From Polytrichum commune (Eukaryota > Streptophyta > Polytrichopsida > Polytrichales > Polytrichaceae), in the NCBI GenBank assembly GCA_950295325.1, contig OX485803.1:9116001-9176000 (forward strand): a DNA stretch of 60,000 bases, read 5' to 3'. A program made the translations under genes and the position numbers. The notes under the pieces are model-generated. The model searched no databases and was not told the origin of the DNA. It saw only the letters and a list, made by a program, of their open reading frames with translations. Position 1 is the first letter of the stretch, and each line of letters begins with the position of its first letter. Shown piece after piece: positions 12,046 through 22,445 of the stretch.

Positions 12046-12279
12046 TCGCGTGGATTTCATCCAAATTTCAATCATTAAGGTAGTAGTGCCTTAAAGCACC
12101 ACTTTCCTTTTGGCAACAGTCACATTATGAATTAAGCATCAATAGCATTAGAACATGTAGTTCTTAGTAAGTTGTCATATTATATCATCCATTAACTTAA
12201 ATCTTTACAATCTTTGAGGGCACTACTTTTTGCAACAATTTTTTTTATGTTTATTTTTTAAGTTTCGCTATAAATTACA

Positions 12280-12330
12280 TGCCCCAACTTTGTCAATCAA
12301 GCCTGCGGCCTTGATTGGCAAAGTGGGGCA
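12280..12330. repeat. short strong hairpin
   Basis: TGCCCCAACTTTG plus TCAATCAAG is followed, after a loop of about 8 nt, by CTTGATTG plus GCAAAGTGGGGCA. The 21-22 nt arms pair with one bulge and one wobble. A TGACGTCA palindrome follows at about 12356. It could be a tiny foldback element; no gene is attached to it. Confidence 0.7.
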
Positions 12331-12905
12331 TTATTGGGTAATTAGCCTCTGGTGATGACGTCACCCCATTGGATCCTTCCCTTTCTTCACATATAGTGGA
12401 TTGAGCATAAAAGGATGGGGTGTTAGACATTGTGCCCATGCTTGGATATCATCAGTCATTTGCATTCCATATTTCCAAGCTATTTAACCTGCTTGAAATA
12501 ACAAAAGTTTTTTTAAAGTGTTGCTTTTAGGCTCAACTACCTTAGGGTCCAAGTCCCAAGGAAATTTGATTATGAGCAATCTTACCGGTTAAGAGCACAA
12601 ATTTGGACCCAATGAACTTACAATAGGGTTTGAAACCAACGTATGAGAAAATGAAATGGAGCTAATGTAGGACCATTTGCCTTCAAAATCTTGAAGGTCC
12701 CAACTCAAGAGAATTCCCCACTCAATTTGAGGTCCAAGCTTCAAGCTAATTGGGTCCATTCTTGAGTCCAAAAGTAAAGAGGTAATTTAGACCCAAAACC
12801 CTGGTGTTAGTAAACCCACCTCAAGGTGGCCTTATTATATGGGTCAACCAACCTTACAAAACCCTGAAGTTGTGGATTTGGCGATGTTGGCAGGCCACCC
12901 ATATG

Positions 12906-13293
12906 GCTACACTAAATATTGTACTTAGTGTCATATGGTATTTTATATCACTATGGTAACTTTGTAATGACACTTCTTATGCATGCGTTTACAAGTACTA
13001 TCATCCCAACGTATCCAATATGCCAACTACTGGAACAAAATTTGGTACTTTCTATGTCCTAACATTTCTGTGATGAAATATTGTCACGGATGATTGAAGT
13101 TTGGACGAAAAATCACTTAGTAAGTGACAATAATTGTAACATCGTAAATCTCCAATGCTCAAATTATATTCCAAGGAATGACAAATAATGTTGGGTTTGC
13201 ATTTAGTGTTGGCAACACAACACGGGCGGTTTACAATTAGTATTGAGCAAGACAAATAGAATTGGTGACACCAAATACAAAATTTAGAGTAGC
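12906..13293 (-). mobile_element. foldback MITE-like family M1, copy B (complete)
   Basis: A 388-bp element in inverted orientation relative to copy A. Its ends are GCTACACTAAATATTG and, inverted, GCTACTCTAAATTTTG, so it has imperfect terminal inverted repeats. Each end also forms a near-palindrome of the ACTAAAT..ATTTAGT type. The interior matches copies A, C and D. It is small and noncoding, as expected of a non-autonomous DNA transposon. The target-site duplication is not clear. Confidence 0.75.
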
Positions 13294-13842
13294 TCTCCGA
13301 GCTGGAGCCTTGCATGAGAAGGTATACTTGCCCAATTCAATTACTTATCTTCATCATACACATGTATTTGAGGAGTGTATGTGTGTTGGGTCCAAAAACG
13401 GAAACCAAAAAGATATATGTTTAAAAGAAATTGGACTGTGTGATCAATATATGATAACCATTCTAGGTTCAATAGTGAACACAATTGGGGGAACCCACGG
13501 AATGAGCATGGAAATCTTCACGTTGATAGTGAATAAGATATTCGTATGAGCTCCGAAGATTATGAGGAGAGTGGCCGCAGCCTCAAATTGGATTCGCTAA
13601 CCATCTCGTCCTGATCATGTGTTTCAAATCCTAGGAGAAGTGGGCTAGTCCGAAAGAGTAATCCTTTCGGATCCATTCACCTTAATGAGTTAACTTCCTC
13701 GGTGTTATCTTGGCGACAGTGTTGTGTCTCGCTTTTTGCATGTGTGAAGTGCATCATCAGTCGTGACTTCAGGTAGCTTCTTGAAAATCTGAGTTGCAGA
13801 GAGCGAGAGAGAGCGAGCTTGGGGTTTGCGGAAACAGGGCAG

Positions 13843-16800
13843 ATGGTCATGGCACGCACGGGGGCGGGGCTGGGGCTAGGGATGGGGATGGGGATTGGAG
13901 TCTCGACCGCCTCCGCCACGGCGTCGTGTTTGCCAGATATGAGCTTACGCCTTTGCTGGAGACAACGGCCGCTCAATTTGCGAGCATCGCATTGCTCCAA
14001 GCTGCAAACCCTAGCTCCCGCGTCGCTGTACTCCGCTTCCTTCAGCTCCGCCTTCTCGAGGTCCGCGAGATGCGTGCAGCTCGGGGCCTCGGTGCTGGGA
14101 GGGTTAGGGCGACCGGAGAGGCGGCCGTTTGGCGTGGGAGTGGCCAGGGGCATGGCTGCGGGCACGGAGAGTGACTTGGAGAGCTGGATCAAGAAGACCA
14201 ATTCGTCGGAGCCTGTGGTTGTGTGGTCCAAATCTTACTGCCCGTATGTCATTCTGGACGATACTCTCCTGGATTGCTTCTGTGGGTGAATGTGTGCGAG
14301 TTCTTGTGTGCATTCAAGTGACTGCATTGTGTCCAATTGGGGAATTTGTGGCACTGGCAATTGTGAGATAACAGAATTCGAAAAGAAGAAGAGACGACTC
14401 CATGTTGCCTCCGTCGAGGCTTCATCTTTGAGCTGGTCTAAGTCTATATGTAATCCCAAAATGTTGCTTCATCTTTTCAAGTTGGCCTAGTTCTTTACGC
14501 AATCCCTAATTTGTCGTGAATTATGGTGAAATGGTTGCGAATTACGGTGTTGCATCATGCTCGAGTTTATCCAAGTCTAAATCTAATCTCGAAATGGTCG
14601 TAAATTATGGTGAAACTGTTCTGAATTATGGTGTTGCTCCATCTTGAAGTTGGTCGTAGTCTATGTTCAATCCCGAAATGGGCATCACGAAAATTAGAGG
14701 CTCTCCAAAGACCACTGCCTCCTCAGCCGTGGACAAGCTAGTCGCATGCATCTCCTCCAAGGACAAGCGTCTAGGTTCCCACATGGTTGGTTGAAAATAT
14801 CTAGTTCAGGGATAACCCCCGCTATGATTGGGTAGACCATAAGTGGTAGAGTGCACCATAATCAAGTGCCAGGGAAGGTCACCCATTTGAATCCGAGTAC
14901 TAAACTATACGGCCTTAGGCGGCTTAAACTCAGAATTTTTGTGTGTGTGTTGTGTGTGCATTCAAGTGACTGCATTGTGTCAAATAGGAGAATTCGTGGC
15001 ACATGCAATTATGAGATGTCAGAATTGAAAAGAAAAGATGGCTCCATGTTGCCACTGGCTTGAATTATGGGGTTGCTTCGTCTTTGAGTTGGTCTAAGTC
15101 TATATATAATCTCGAAATGGGCCTCATGAGCATTAATTTAGGGTGCCCCCGAAAACTTTTGCCTCCTTTCAATGGTGAACACCTTGTATCCTTGAACGAG
15201 CGTGGACACGTTGGCCCACACCTTTCTCCCCTAATGGAAATCCTCTAGGTTCTCACATGGTTGGTTGAAAAAAATCTGGTTCACTTGGATACCTTCCACT
15301 ATGATTTGGTGGTCATATGTGGTAGGGTGCATTGTAAATCAAGTGCTAGGAAGGTCACCTATCCAAGTATTCCGGCCTTAGGCAGCTTTACCTTGAGTTC
15401 CCATGGGATAGCCTTGGATTTAAGCCAACTCTTGATGATAGAGTTGAGTTTCTATGGCGGTTGCATTTCGTCTCATATGTGCATCCAGCTACCAATTAAT
15501 GAAACCTATGACCTTAAGAGCAGAGATGTCTATCCATGTTTCTATCACTATGAAATTTGCAACCTGCTTCGAAACAATTTTCATCAAGCAATCATGCATG
15601 GATGTGAAATATGCGGATATGTGGGTGGAGGGTTTTGATAAGTACCCGCCATTAATAGAGGCTTTAACTCCAAAGCGGGTCATTGAGCAACCAAGCTTAT
15701 TGGCTGCTGGAATGTGCTGTTTAAAGACCGGATTGGTATAGCTGTTGGCTTGACGGAGGGAAAATCACTGTGTATACCAGCAGATTGAAAACTGATCGGA
15801 AATGGAGGAATTTCTTTGTTGAGCATGTTTGGTGCTTCTTCTGTATGGAATTTATCCATAGCCTTTAATGATATTGGTTGCACATCTAAGAGAAAAATGT
15901 TTCTTAATTTCATCCAGCCCATTGAGCATCCAATAATTTTCTGGGCTTTTTGTTTTCTCAATGGGGACACGTGATCTAGTGAATGTCACTATGTTCAAGG
16001 CTGTCACTATTTTCTTGGAAGGTAATTGGTTCTAGATTGTATCCTATATTGCGTTACTGATGACTATGATCTCTTTGCAGGTACTGCATGCGAGTGAAAA
16101 AGCTTCTAGGAAGTCTGGGTGCTGATGTCAAAGTAATCGAACTTGATGAATCTGGCAAGTCATTCCTCTCGTCACCATTATCTGTTTTCTTTTTAATTTT
16201 TTTTATTAAATTTGTAGAAAAGCTATAGTATCTGGGAAGAGTGTAGTGTTCAGATTGTTTGGTCTCTTTTCAGTCCCCATGAGGTTACAAGGTTGTGTTT
16301 GAATTTTTGGAGTTATTGCAGAAGTACACCTTTTCTGTCAAGGGTCGGCAAATTGAAACTACACTAAATATGATATTTAGTGTCACCAATTCTAATGGTC
16401 TTGCTCAATATTAATTTAAAACCATGGTATAGTGTCACCAACACTAAATTTTAACCCAATATTATTTGTCATTCCTTGTAAATTCTTTGGGGATCATAGA
16501 TTTACAATGTTGCAATTACTGTCACTTACCAAGTGACTTTTCATCCAAATTTCAATCACCATGACAATATTTCATCACAAGTTGCTGACAAGAGAAGGTA
16601 GGGTTTTGGCCAACGGATGAACTCATCCATCATTCATGACAATATTTGTTCACCTTATTCATAAGCAGTGTCATCCAAAAAGTTACCATAGTGACGTAAA
16701 ATACCATATGACACTCAATATCATATTTAGCTAACAAAATTTAGTATTGGGATTCTGGATATTCCTTTTGGTTTGTAATACATGCATATTGAAATGCTTT

Positions 16801-18251
16801 TGTCAATACATAGACAGTTTTTTGGATTTAGCAAATGTATGTTGTGGATTGCTAAGCTGAAATGGTGAAATCAATGGGAAGTAATGTCATGTGATTGGTA
16901 TCAATAGAAATAGGTTTTAAGTTTAGAATTCTCTCTTGTGCTCAAGATATACATGGTAAGGATTGCACAAGTGAGTGTTGTGTTCCTATATCTTTCCATA
17001 ACAGACCGATTACAGTCTGATTAACCTGGGTGTGCAAATGGAGCATGCCACCTGATTCTGACAAATGCTCTGCACCTGTGTTTCTTGGAAAGAAAGATCA
17101 CTTTTGAAAGACAGAGTTTGACTTTCCTAAACTGTGTTTTATTGAGAAGCATCACCAAACCTATGTTACACCTTGTAATTTTGCATTACAACAAGGCCCT
17201 GCAGTAGGCTTGTGAAATGAAACGCAAAGTGAAATGAGGGAATCCATGCTTGGTGATTGCAGGTCAACCTGGTCTACAAGATGCACTGGAGAGAATAAGT
17301 GGGCAGTACACAGTCCCCAATGTCTTCATAGGTAAGCTCCAACGTGTTGCAGGATCTTGCAAATTCGACCTTGACACAATTGACTGTCAGAGAAACTTTT
17401 CTTCTCTGTTAGTTCTGTGTTATGAATGATGACCTCTGGTTTTCTCCTGTTATTTCGTGCATTCTTGCATGTTACTTGTTGAGATATGTGGATGGTCTTT
17501 TTATATCTTCCGGGGGGGTGCACTTCATTGTCAAGTTGAACACCATGTGCGATTAAAAAACAATCTACTTTTTACATAAAGCATCACCAAAATGGGTCAA
17601 AATTTTATCAATTTTTTTTCATGAGTAGATATACACAGTATCTATTACATATTAAAAATTGGTAAGCAAATTTGATGATTTGTTTGTTTTATAAAACATA
17701 CCGTTTCTAACTAGAATGACACAGAATTTAATTAAAACAATTACTACAAAAATTGAAGATGACTAAAAATTTCAAAAAAATATACAAAAGATATTTTCAA
17801 TGGTTACGTATATGTAGAAAAAATATCATAATTTTTAAAATTATCTATGGCATATAATATAGGGTAGCAAACTTTTATCGCACTTACGCATGTAACGTAA
17901 GGGGGTGTGATCGCCCTGAGTGTATCTTCCTTGAAGGAGATTTGACTTGCATCACATTCCATTTTTTTCAGGTGGCAAGCACATCGGGGGTTGTGATGGT
18001 AAGATCTGTTCTCTTCTCTCATTTCCACAATCTTTCAGATATTATTCCCTTCCAAATTGTTTCATTCTGGCAGTCATTGTTTTGGGTCTGTTAAGTACAA
18101 GTGGGCACCTATCCAAGCTGTAGCCTAAGAATATTATTATCATTGCATGCTTATCAGCTGATGTCAACAAACCTGTGCAGACACGGTGTACTTGCATTCA
18201 AAGGGGAAGTTGGAGCCCTTGTTAGAGGCAGCAAGTGAAAAAAAAAAATGA
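13843..18251 (+). CDS. class I glutaredoxin with CPYC site, plastid GRXC5/S12-like
   Basis: Five exons (13843-14243, 16081-16154, 17263-17331, 17972-17998, 18181-18251) join in frame to 213 residues. Residues 1-105 are rich in Ser, Ala, Arg and Gly and low in acidic residues, like a plastid transit peptide. The thioredoxin-fold domain follows: active site CPYC (133-136, in KSYCPYCMRVKKLL), TVPNVFI (175-181) and the glutathione-binding GGCDD (187-191), ending EPLLEAASEKKK. Intron 1 (phase 2) splits the active-site CPYC. The domain sequence resembles plastid GRXC5/S12, but those usually carry WCSYC or WCSYS; here the site is the classical CPYC. Expected role: glutathione-dependent disulfide reduction or deglutathionylation, possibly Fe-S cluster holding. 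Intron 2 has a GC donor (TG/GCAAGT). ATGs at 13843 and 13849 are both possible starts. Plastid location is inferred from the leader only. Confidence 0.93.
14286..15400 (+). repeat. tandem duplication inside glutaredoxin intron 1
   Basis: Copy 1 (about 14286-14935) and copy 2 (about 14945-15400) share ordered blocks: GTGTGCATTCAAGTGACTGC, ATTGTGTC, GGCAC, CTCCATGTTGCC, GGTCTAAGTCTATAT, CTCGAAATGGGC, CCACACGTTGG-like, CACATGGTTGGTTGAAAA, AGTGGTAGAGTGCA / TGTGGTAGGGTGCA, AAGGTCACC and CGGCCTTAGGC. Copy 1 has an extra internal repeat of AATTATGGTG units at 14517-14680. No coding frame is conserved between the copies. Confidence 0.85.
14838..14897 (+). other. tRNA-derived SINE-like segment (duplicated at 15312-15368)
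   Basis: AAGTGGTAGAGTGC resembles a tRNA D arm / A box. About 30 nt later, GGTCACCCATTTGAATCC resembles the variable arm plus T arm / B box. The later copy is weaker (TGTGGTAGGGTGC, AAGGTCACCTATCC). The spacing fits a tRNA-like head. No complete cloverleaf is present. Confidence 0.45.
16359..16730 (+). mobile_element. foldback MITE-like family M1, copy C in glutaredoxin intron 2
   Basis: A 372-bp element. The left end holds the palindrome ACACTAAATAT-G-ATATTTAGTGT. The right end ACACTCAATATCATATTTAG is its imperfect inverted repeat. The interior follows the same order as copies A, B and D. It lies within intron 2 (16155-17262) and would be removed by splicing. Confidence 0.78.
17512..17922. 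mobile_element. candidate insertion with 8-bp target-site duplication in glutaredoxin intron 3
   Basis: The octamer TATCTTCC stands at 17504-17511 and again at 17923-17930. The 411 bp between are AT-rich in the middle with GC-rich ends (GGGGGGGTGCAC on the left, TCGCCCTGAGTG on the right). 8-bp duplications are typical of hAT-type elements. Terminal inverted repeats are not clear, so the octamer repeat could be chance. Confidence 0.4.
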
Positions 18252-20347
18252 TGTTGGTCTTGCTACAGTACTTTTACTGAGGCCATGATTGTAAGGTCAT
18301 CACCTTACAGTGTTCTGTACACTACAGGAGGTGGAAGGTTATTCTTCTTATCTTAGAGATATTCATTTGATCTGCCAACTCTTCAGTTGCTGGTTGATAA
18401 TTTAATGAGTTTCAGCAATACTTAAATGCTCCCTGCAGGGTTGTGCACTGATAACACCATTGTGTTTCATAATGCGATTTCTGAGCAATCAAATTAAATT
18501 GAACCTTCTGATCAACTTCAAATGATTTGATCTAACAGATCTCTTTAACAAGCGTTTACACCCATTGAGAAGTGGGGTTTCTGGTCATTGCAGAAAATCA
18601 AGATGCCTGGTTCCGATATTATTGATAAAATGTACTTTGTACTTCGATCTGGGAGGATTTGTGTGGATGACTTAAAGTAATACACAAGGGCGAATGTGAC
18701 TTTTATCAAAATCGTTTACAGTCTTCATTCTGTTTCTATTGGGGTTGTGACAAAAGCAATCAGCCTATTTAGTAATCTAGCGCTTCCCCAATATACAATG
18801 ACCGTTGGATGGAGCTAAAAAAACATGGAATTTTAAAGTCTCGATGGTGTGGTGGACTGAAATGTAAACTTGTTAAAGGCCTCTAGAGTGTACTTGAATT
18901 GCAGGGCTTTACCCTCTTGCAGTGATGTTTGTGAATTCTCTCTTTGTATTAATGTGAACATCTATCGAATTTTTTCCAGGTTTTCTTTGTGTAGGTCTTG
19001 AAAAAGTGTAACCTTCCAAGACAACATGTCACTATCTGCCAAAGTGTCGCATATCAGTACACATTCATGTTGTACAATCTCAAATATGTATACATGGTAA
19101 CTAATTTCTTGGGTTACAACTGATGAAATAGTTTTTAAGATAGGCTCAAAGTCCTTCAACAAACGTCCTTCAACATGTTTATTGGCATCCACCCCTAGGG
19201 ACAAAAATGTTAACCTTCATTGACCCCTGTGTATCCCAGGTTTCATATCTCCACAGTTTTTTTAATAACACACACACACTTATGTGAGCAAATAAACTAT
19301 GACATACAGTTAGTGTGAGGGAATATGGAGCTTTTGGATTTCCAAAATACTAGTTTGGAAGTGGGCTTATGTTGTTGCGTGCAGATCAATATATCCCCTA
19401 CGCAAAGTGACCTGTTATAAAGAAATTTATAGGTGGAATCCCAAACTTTCAATTACATTGATTGACCCTAAAGTACCCTAAAGCATGTCTACACTAGAGT
19501 TATGCGTAAAGTTTCTTGGTCAAACCCTGGGTGATTTGACCTAAAAGTGAGTTTGAAAGCTTATGCATAAAATCACTCAAGCTTTATTAAGGCTTAAACA
19601 AAGCTAAAGAATGGGGCCGGGCTAATAAAAAATGGTTTTCTAGTTTATCATACTAGTATATGTGGTCAGGCTAGCCTTGCATAGAGCAAGTTGGGATTTA
19701 AAATGGCAAAATTTGATTGTCCATAGCATTTTTAGATCCTAATGGTCTCTTGAATATTTTGTGGTTGAAAAAGAGAATTTCAGAATTGTTTGAGAATTAA
19801 CCTCCAACATAAGATGCTCTGATGAGTTCTCAATAGAAAATTTCCTTGAAGAGGCAACAAGCTCCTACTTTGGTCCCTCATTTAGGGACTTTGCATATTA
19901 TTTGAATGCCTTAGAAGCACACAGAAAACTCCAAAGATTTTTTTACCTAATTTTTGATAATATATTCAGTGATAATCTGTGACTAAATTTTAAATATCAT
20001 ATAAATTATTTGAGAAATTACAGTGCACATGTACTCATCAAGGTTTCTCTAATGATAGCAGCATGTAAGCCTCATTAGTTAGGAGATTTAATTTTGACAA
20101 ACTTACATCCTCCTTGCTTAAGAACTATAATTCTTATGTGGAGGCATATGATAAGTGGATAAAGGCTCAACCAACAAGAAAGATATGTCGTGAACATGCC
20201 TTTCAAAAGCAAGAAGCTTTCAAAACAAAGCAAAGAAAACATTTGAAGGCAATTGCATCCCATCTAGTGCTTGAAATAATATGGTTCATTGGTTTGGCTT
20301 CAGTTTGATTATTCCTTGTTCCTTATCTCTAATCAAAGACGACAAAC
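18252..20347. other. 3' region of the glutaredoxin gene and gene-free DNA
   Basis: The first few hundred bases are the likely 3' UTR. Beyond that no protein-like frame or RNA gene is seen on either strand; the only notable item is a short CA microsatellite near 19269-19280. Confidence 0.45.
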
Positions 20348-20681
20348 CCCGGGGAGGGTAGTATGTTAAAAAGTTAAGGATATAGGTGCGAACAACCACT
20401 ATTTTATAGGGGGGTATTACTTTCAATTCTCTTTTTTTTTCACATGCTATCATTATATAATTTTCTACTTTGGGTTAATAGAAAAATGGCTTGCATTACT
20501 TATAATTCCAAATTACTTATTATTCCATACCCTATAGTACTTTAAAGATGTCCAGTGCCATTTTTGATACCCTATATTACTCTTAAGTCCATTTATAATT
20601 TTTTGCCCCTGTGTTTTTAAAATACCCTATCATTTGTTCGCACGTATATTGCTACTCCAACCAATGACTACCCTCCCCGGG
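20348..20681. mobile_element. MITE with perfect TIRs and flanking duplication
   Basis: The ends are CCCGGGGAGGGTAGT and ACTACCCTCCCCGGG, a perfect 15-bp terminal inverted repeat. CGACAAAC flanks both sides (20340-20347 and 20682-20689; one further shared C allows a 9-bp reading). The 334-bp interior is AT-rich and noncoding. An 8-bp duplication would suggest the hAT superfamily and 9 bp Mutator; the terminal bases do not decide it. Confidence 0.9.
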
Positions 20682-20994
20682 CGACAAACCTACATAGAAG
20701 CTTAGTAAAATTGATTTGTGTCATGAAGTTTCTAGAACTTGCATAGGCTTTGGGTTTGCCGGATAACTAATATTAAAATAATTTAGGACTTTTGGTCAAT
20801 TCCAAACTAAATTATCGTTGCACACCCGCTTTAATATCTCCACTATGGTGCCAAATGTATGTTCACATCATGTCCAAGGTATTTTAATATGTAACGCTTA
20901 CATAATGGCTACATGATGAATACAAATAACACCACTTGAAGGCCCAAGTGTTCACAACTCACTTGTTTATTTCCAAACTCATCAAAAGTGCAGT

Positions 20995-21350
20995 TACCTA
21001 AATTCTAGTTGGATTGCCGGATTGCCAAACGGGTTTGGGATTATGTTGTTGGGAATATGAACAAATTAAGAATAGTCCTCAATAAACAAGGTCATTGGAA
21101 ACCACTTGAGGGCCACTTGATTGGCATCATAGATATTCAACAAGAAATTTTCCACCTACCATGCTACCTTAACAAATTTGTAAAAAGTTGGATCCTCCTC
21201 AATGGAGTTAATCCTTGTAGATTTGGCTTAAAAAAAACAATGTGTCTCTAAACAATTACTTTTCGGAAAGAAAGAAAGTTTACAAAACAATATGGTAGGG
21301 GAGTTCTTTATAAATGATTGCATGACGTGGAGAAAGGAGGTCAAGCTTGT
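20995..21350 (+). pseudogene. possible LINE-type reverse-transcriptase tail remnant
   Basis: The frame from 21009 reads DCRIAKRVWDYVVGN. A shifted frame near 21225-21340 gives fragments like SERKKVYKTIW. Both resemble the zinc-binding and C-terminal region of plant non-LTR reverse transcriptases (C..A..VW, then ERK..IW). Stops and shifts make it nonfunctional. Weaker than the remnant at 23225-23760. Confidence 0.35.
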
Positions 21351-21361
21351 AGGACCTACCT

Positions 21362-21492
21362 AAGGTATATGCAGCTATTATGGGTAGTGTACCTAAATTG
21401 GACACAACCTTCTAGAAGTGAAATGGAAACCAATTCTAGATTGTGTCCATTTTAGGTACACTGAACATAATAGGTGCATGTTACACATACCT
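21362..21492. repeat. long-armed hairpin (miRNA-precursor-sized)
   Basis: Arms of about 56 nt (21362-21417 and about 21434-21492) enclose a loop of about 16 nt. Pairing blocks include CTATTATG/CATAATAG, AGTGTACCTAAA/TTTAGGTACACT, TGGACACAA/TTGTGTCCA, TCTAGAA/TTCTAGA and the outer AAGGTAT/ATACCTT. Only scattered mismatches and one bulge of about 7 nt interrupt it. The arms have no coding frame. Confidence 0.8.
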
Positions 21493-22229
21493 TGTAGTTG
21501 CAAGGAAATTCTACAAAATTTTGTTTTGAATCAACTTAGGAAGCTAACAACTTGTTTTACTCTTGTTTTACTTTCACTCCAACTCCAATATATTGTGAGA
21601 ACAAAGAGGTGCCTAATGGGGGATGTTAGATGGCACCTCCCAAATGACAAGAGTTATAAGAGGCATGTTGCAAAATACAACCTTTTGTGTTGTTTATACT
21701 AAAATGGTCTTAACAACACACAAAATAGTGGCAAACATCTTAATACTTTGTCAATTTAGAGGCATTGACTAGCCCTCCTGCCCTCCCCCCCCCCCCCCCC
21801 TCTTTTTTCTTCCTTGATTCCTTGAGACTTGTAGAGCGAGATATCTAAGTGATCACAACTTCCAGAAGTGTTGGTCAGGTCATTATTCATAATCTTATCT
21901 GCAGACAATCCTTTGCGGATGTGGCATAAATTTAAAACTAAGTTGATGTGCTTCAATTCATTAAACCTGAGTAATCAACATATAGTTATTATTTGTGCAG
22001 GTCAGTAAATTATGTGAGATGTTTAAAGTACAATTTGCGTAAGTGAATAGGCTGCCCATCTAGACTGTTCTCAAAAACCGAAGCCCGATCATTCTAATCA
22101 GAAGGTGGACCTGCTCAGCCTAGCTACTAAGTTGGTGTTTGTTGCAGGCCCACCATCCTCTGTATGCTTATATAATGTGGAAGTTGTTGCAAGCATTTGA
22201 GTGACACTGCCAATGATTGGGGAGAACCG
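21493..22229. other. gene-free stretch
   Basis: No supported gene. Contains a run of 16 C at 21785-21800 followed by a T-rich stretch. Confidence 0.4.
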
Positions 22230-22445
22230 GCAGTTAGTTACAAATGAACCGGTTGAGTTTGAGAAATAACCGGTTGCAGATCAAGACTGCAGGAAAATTA
22301 CCGATCATTTTAGAGGAATTTATAGAATATACCCCGATTTAATAAAGAAAACCGGAGGATGTCAACATGTAACCGGTTGGACTTGCAAACACTAGGATCT
22401 CAACCGATTATGCCCAGAAATCTCCCTGATTGCTGGACACTGCAG
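22230..22445 (+). repeat. dispersed repeat family R3, copy 1 (AACCGGT-rich)
   Basis: Matches 31781-31985 in order: AACCGGYRGTTAGT, ATGAACCGGTT, GTTTGAGAAATAAC, TGCAGGA/TTCAGGA, ATTACC, TATAGAATATACC, AACCGGARGATGT, AACATGTAACCGG, ATCTCAACCGATTATGCCC. Partial copies lie at 29664-29745 (minus), 32000-32178 (minus) and 40540-40690 (plus). No coding capacity; likely a small non-autonomous element. Confidence 0.8.
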
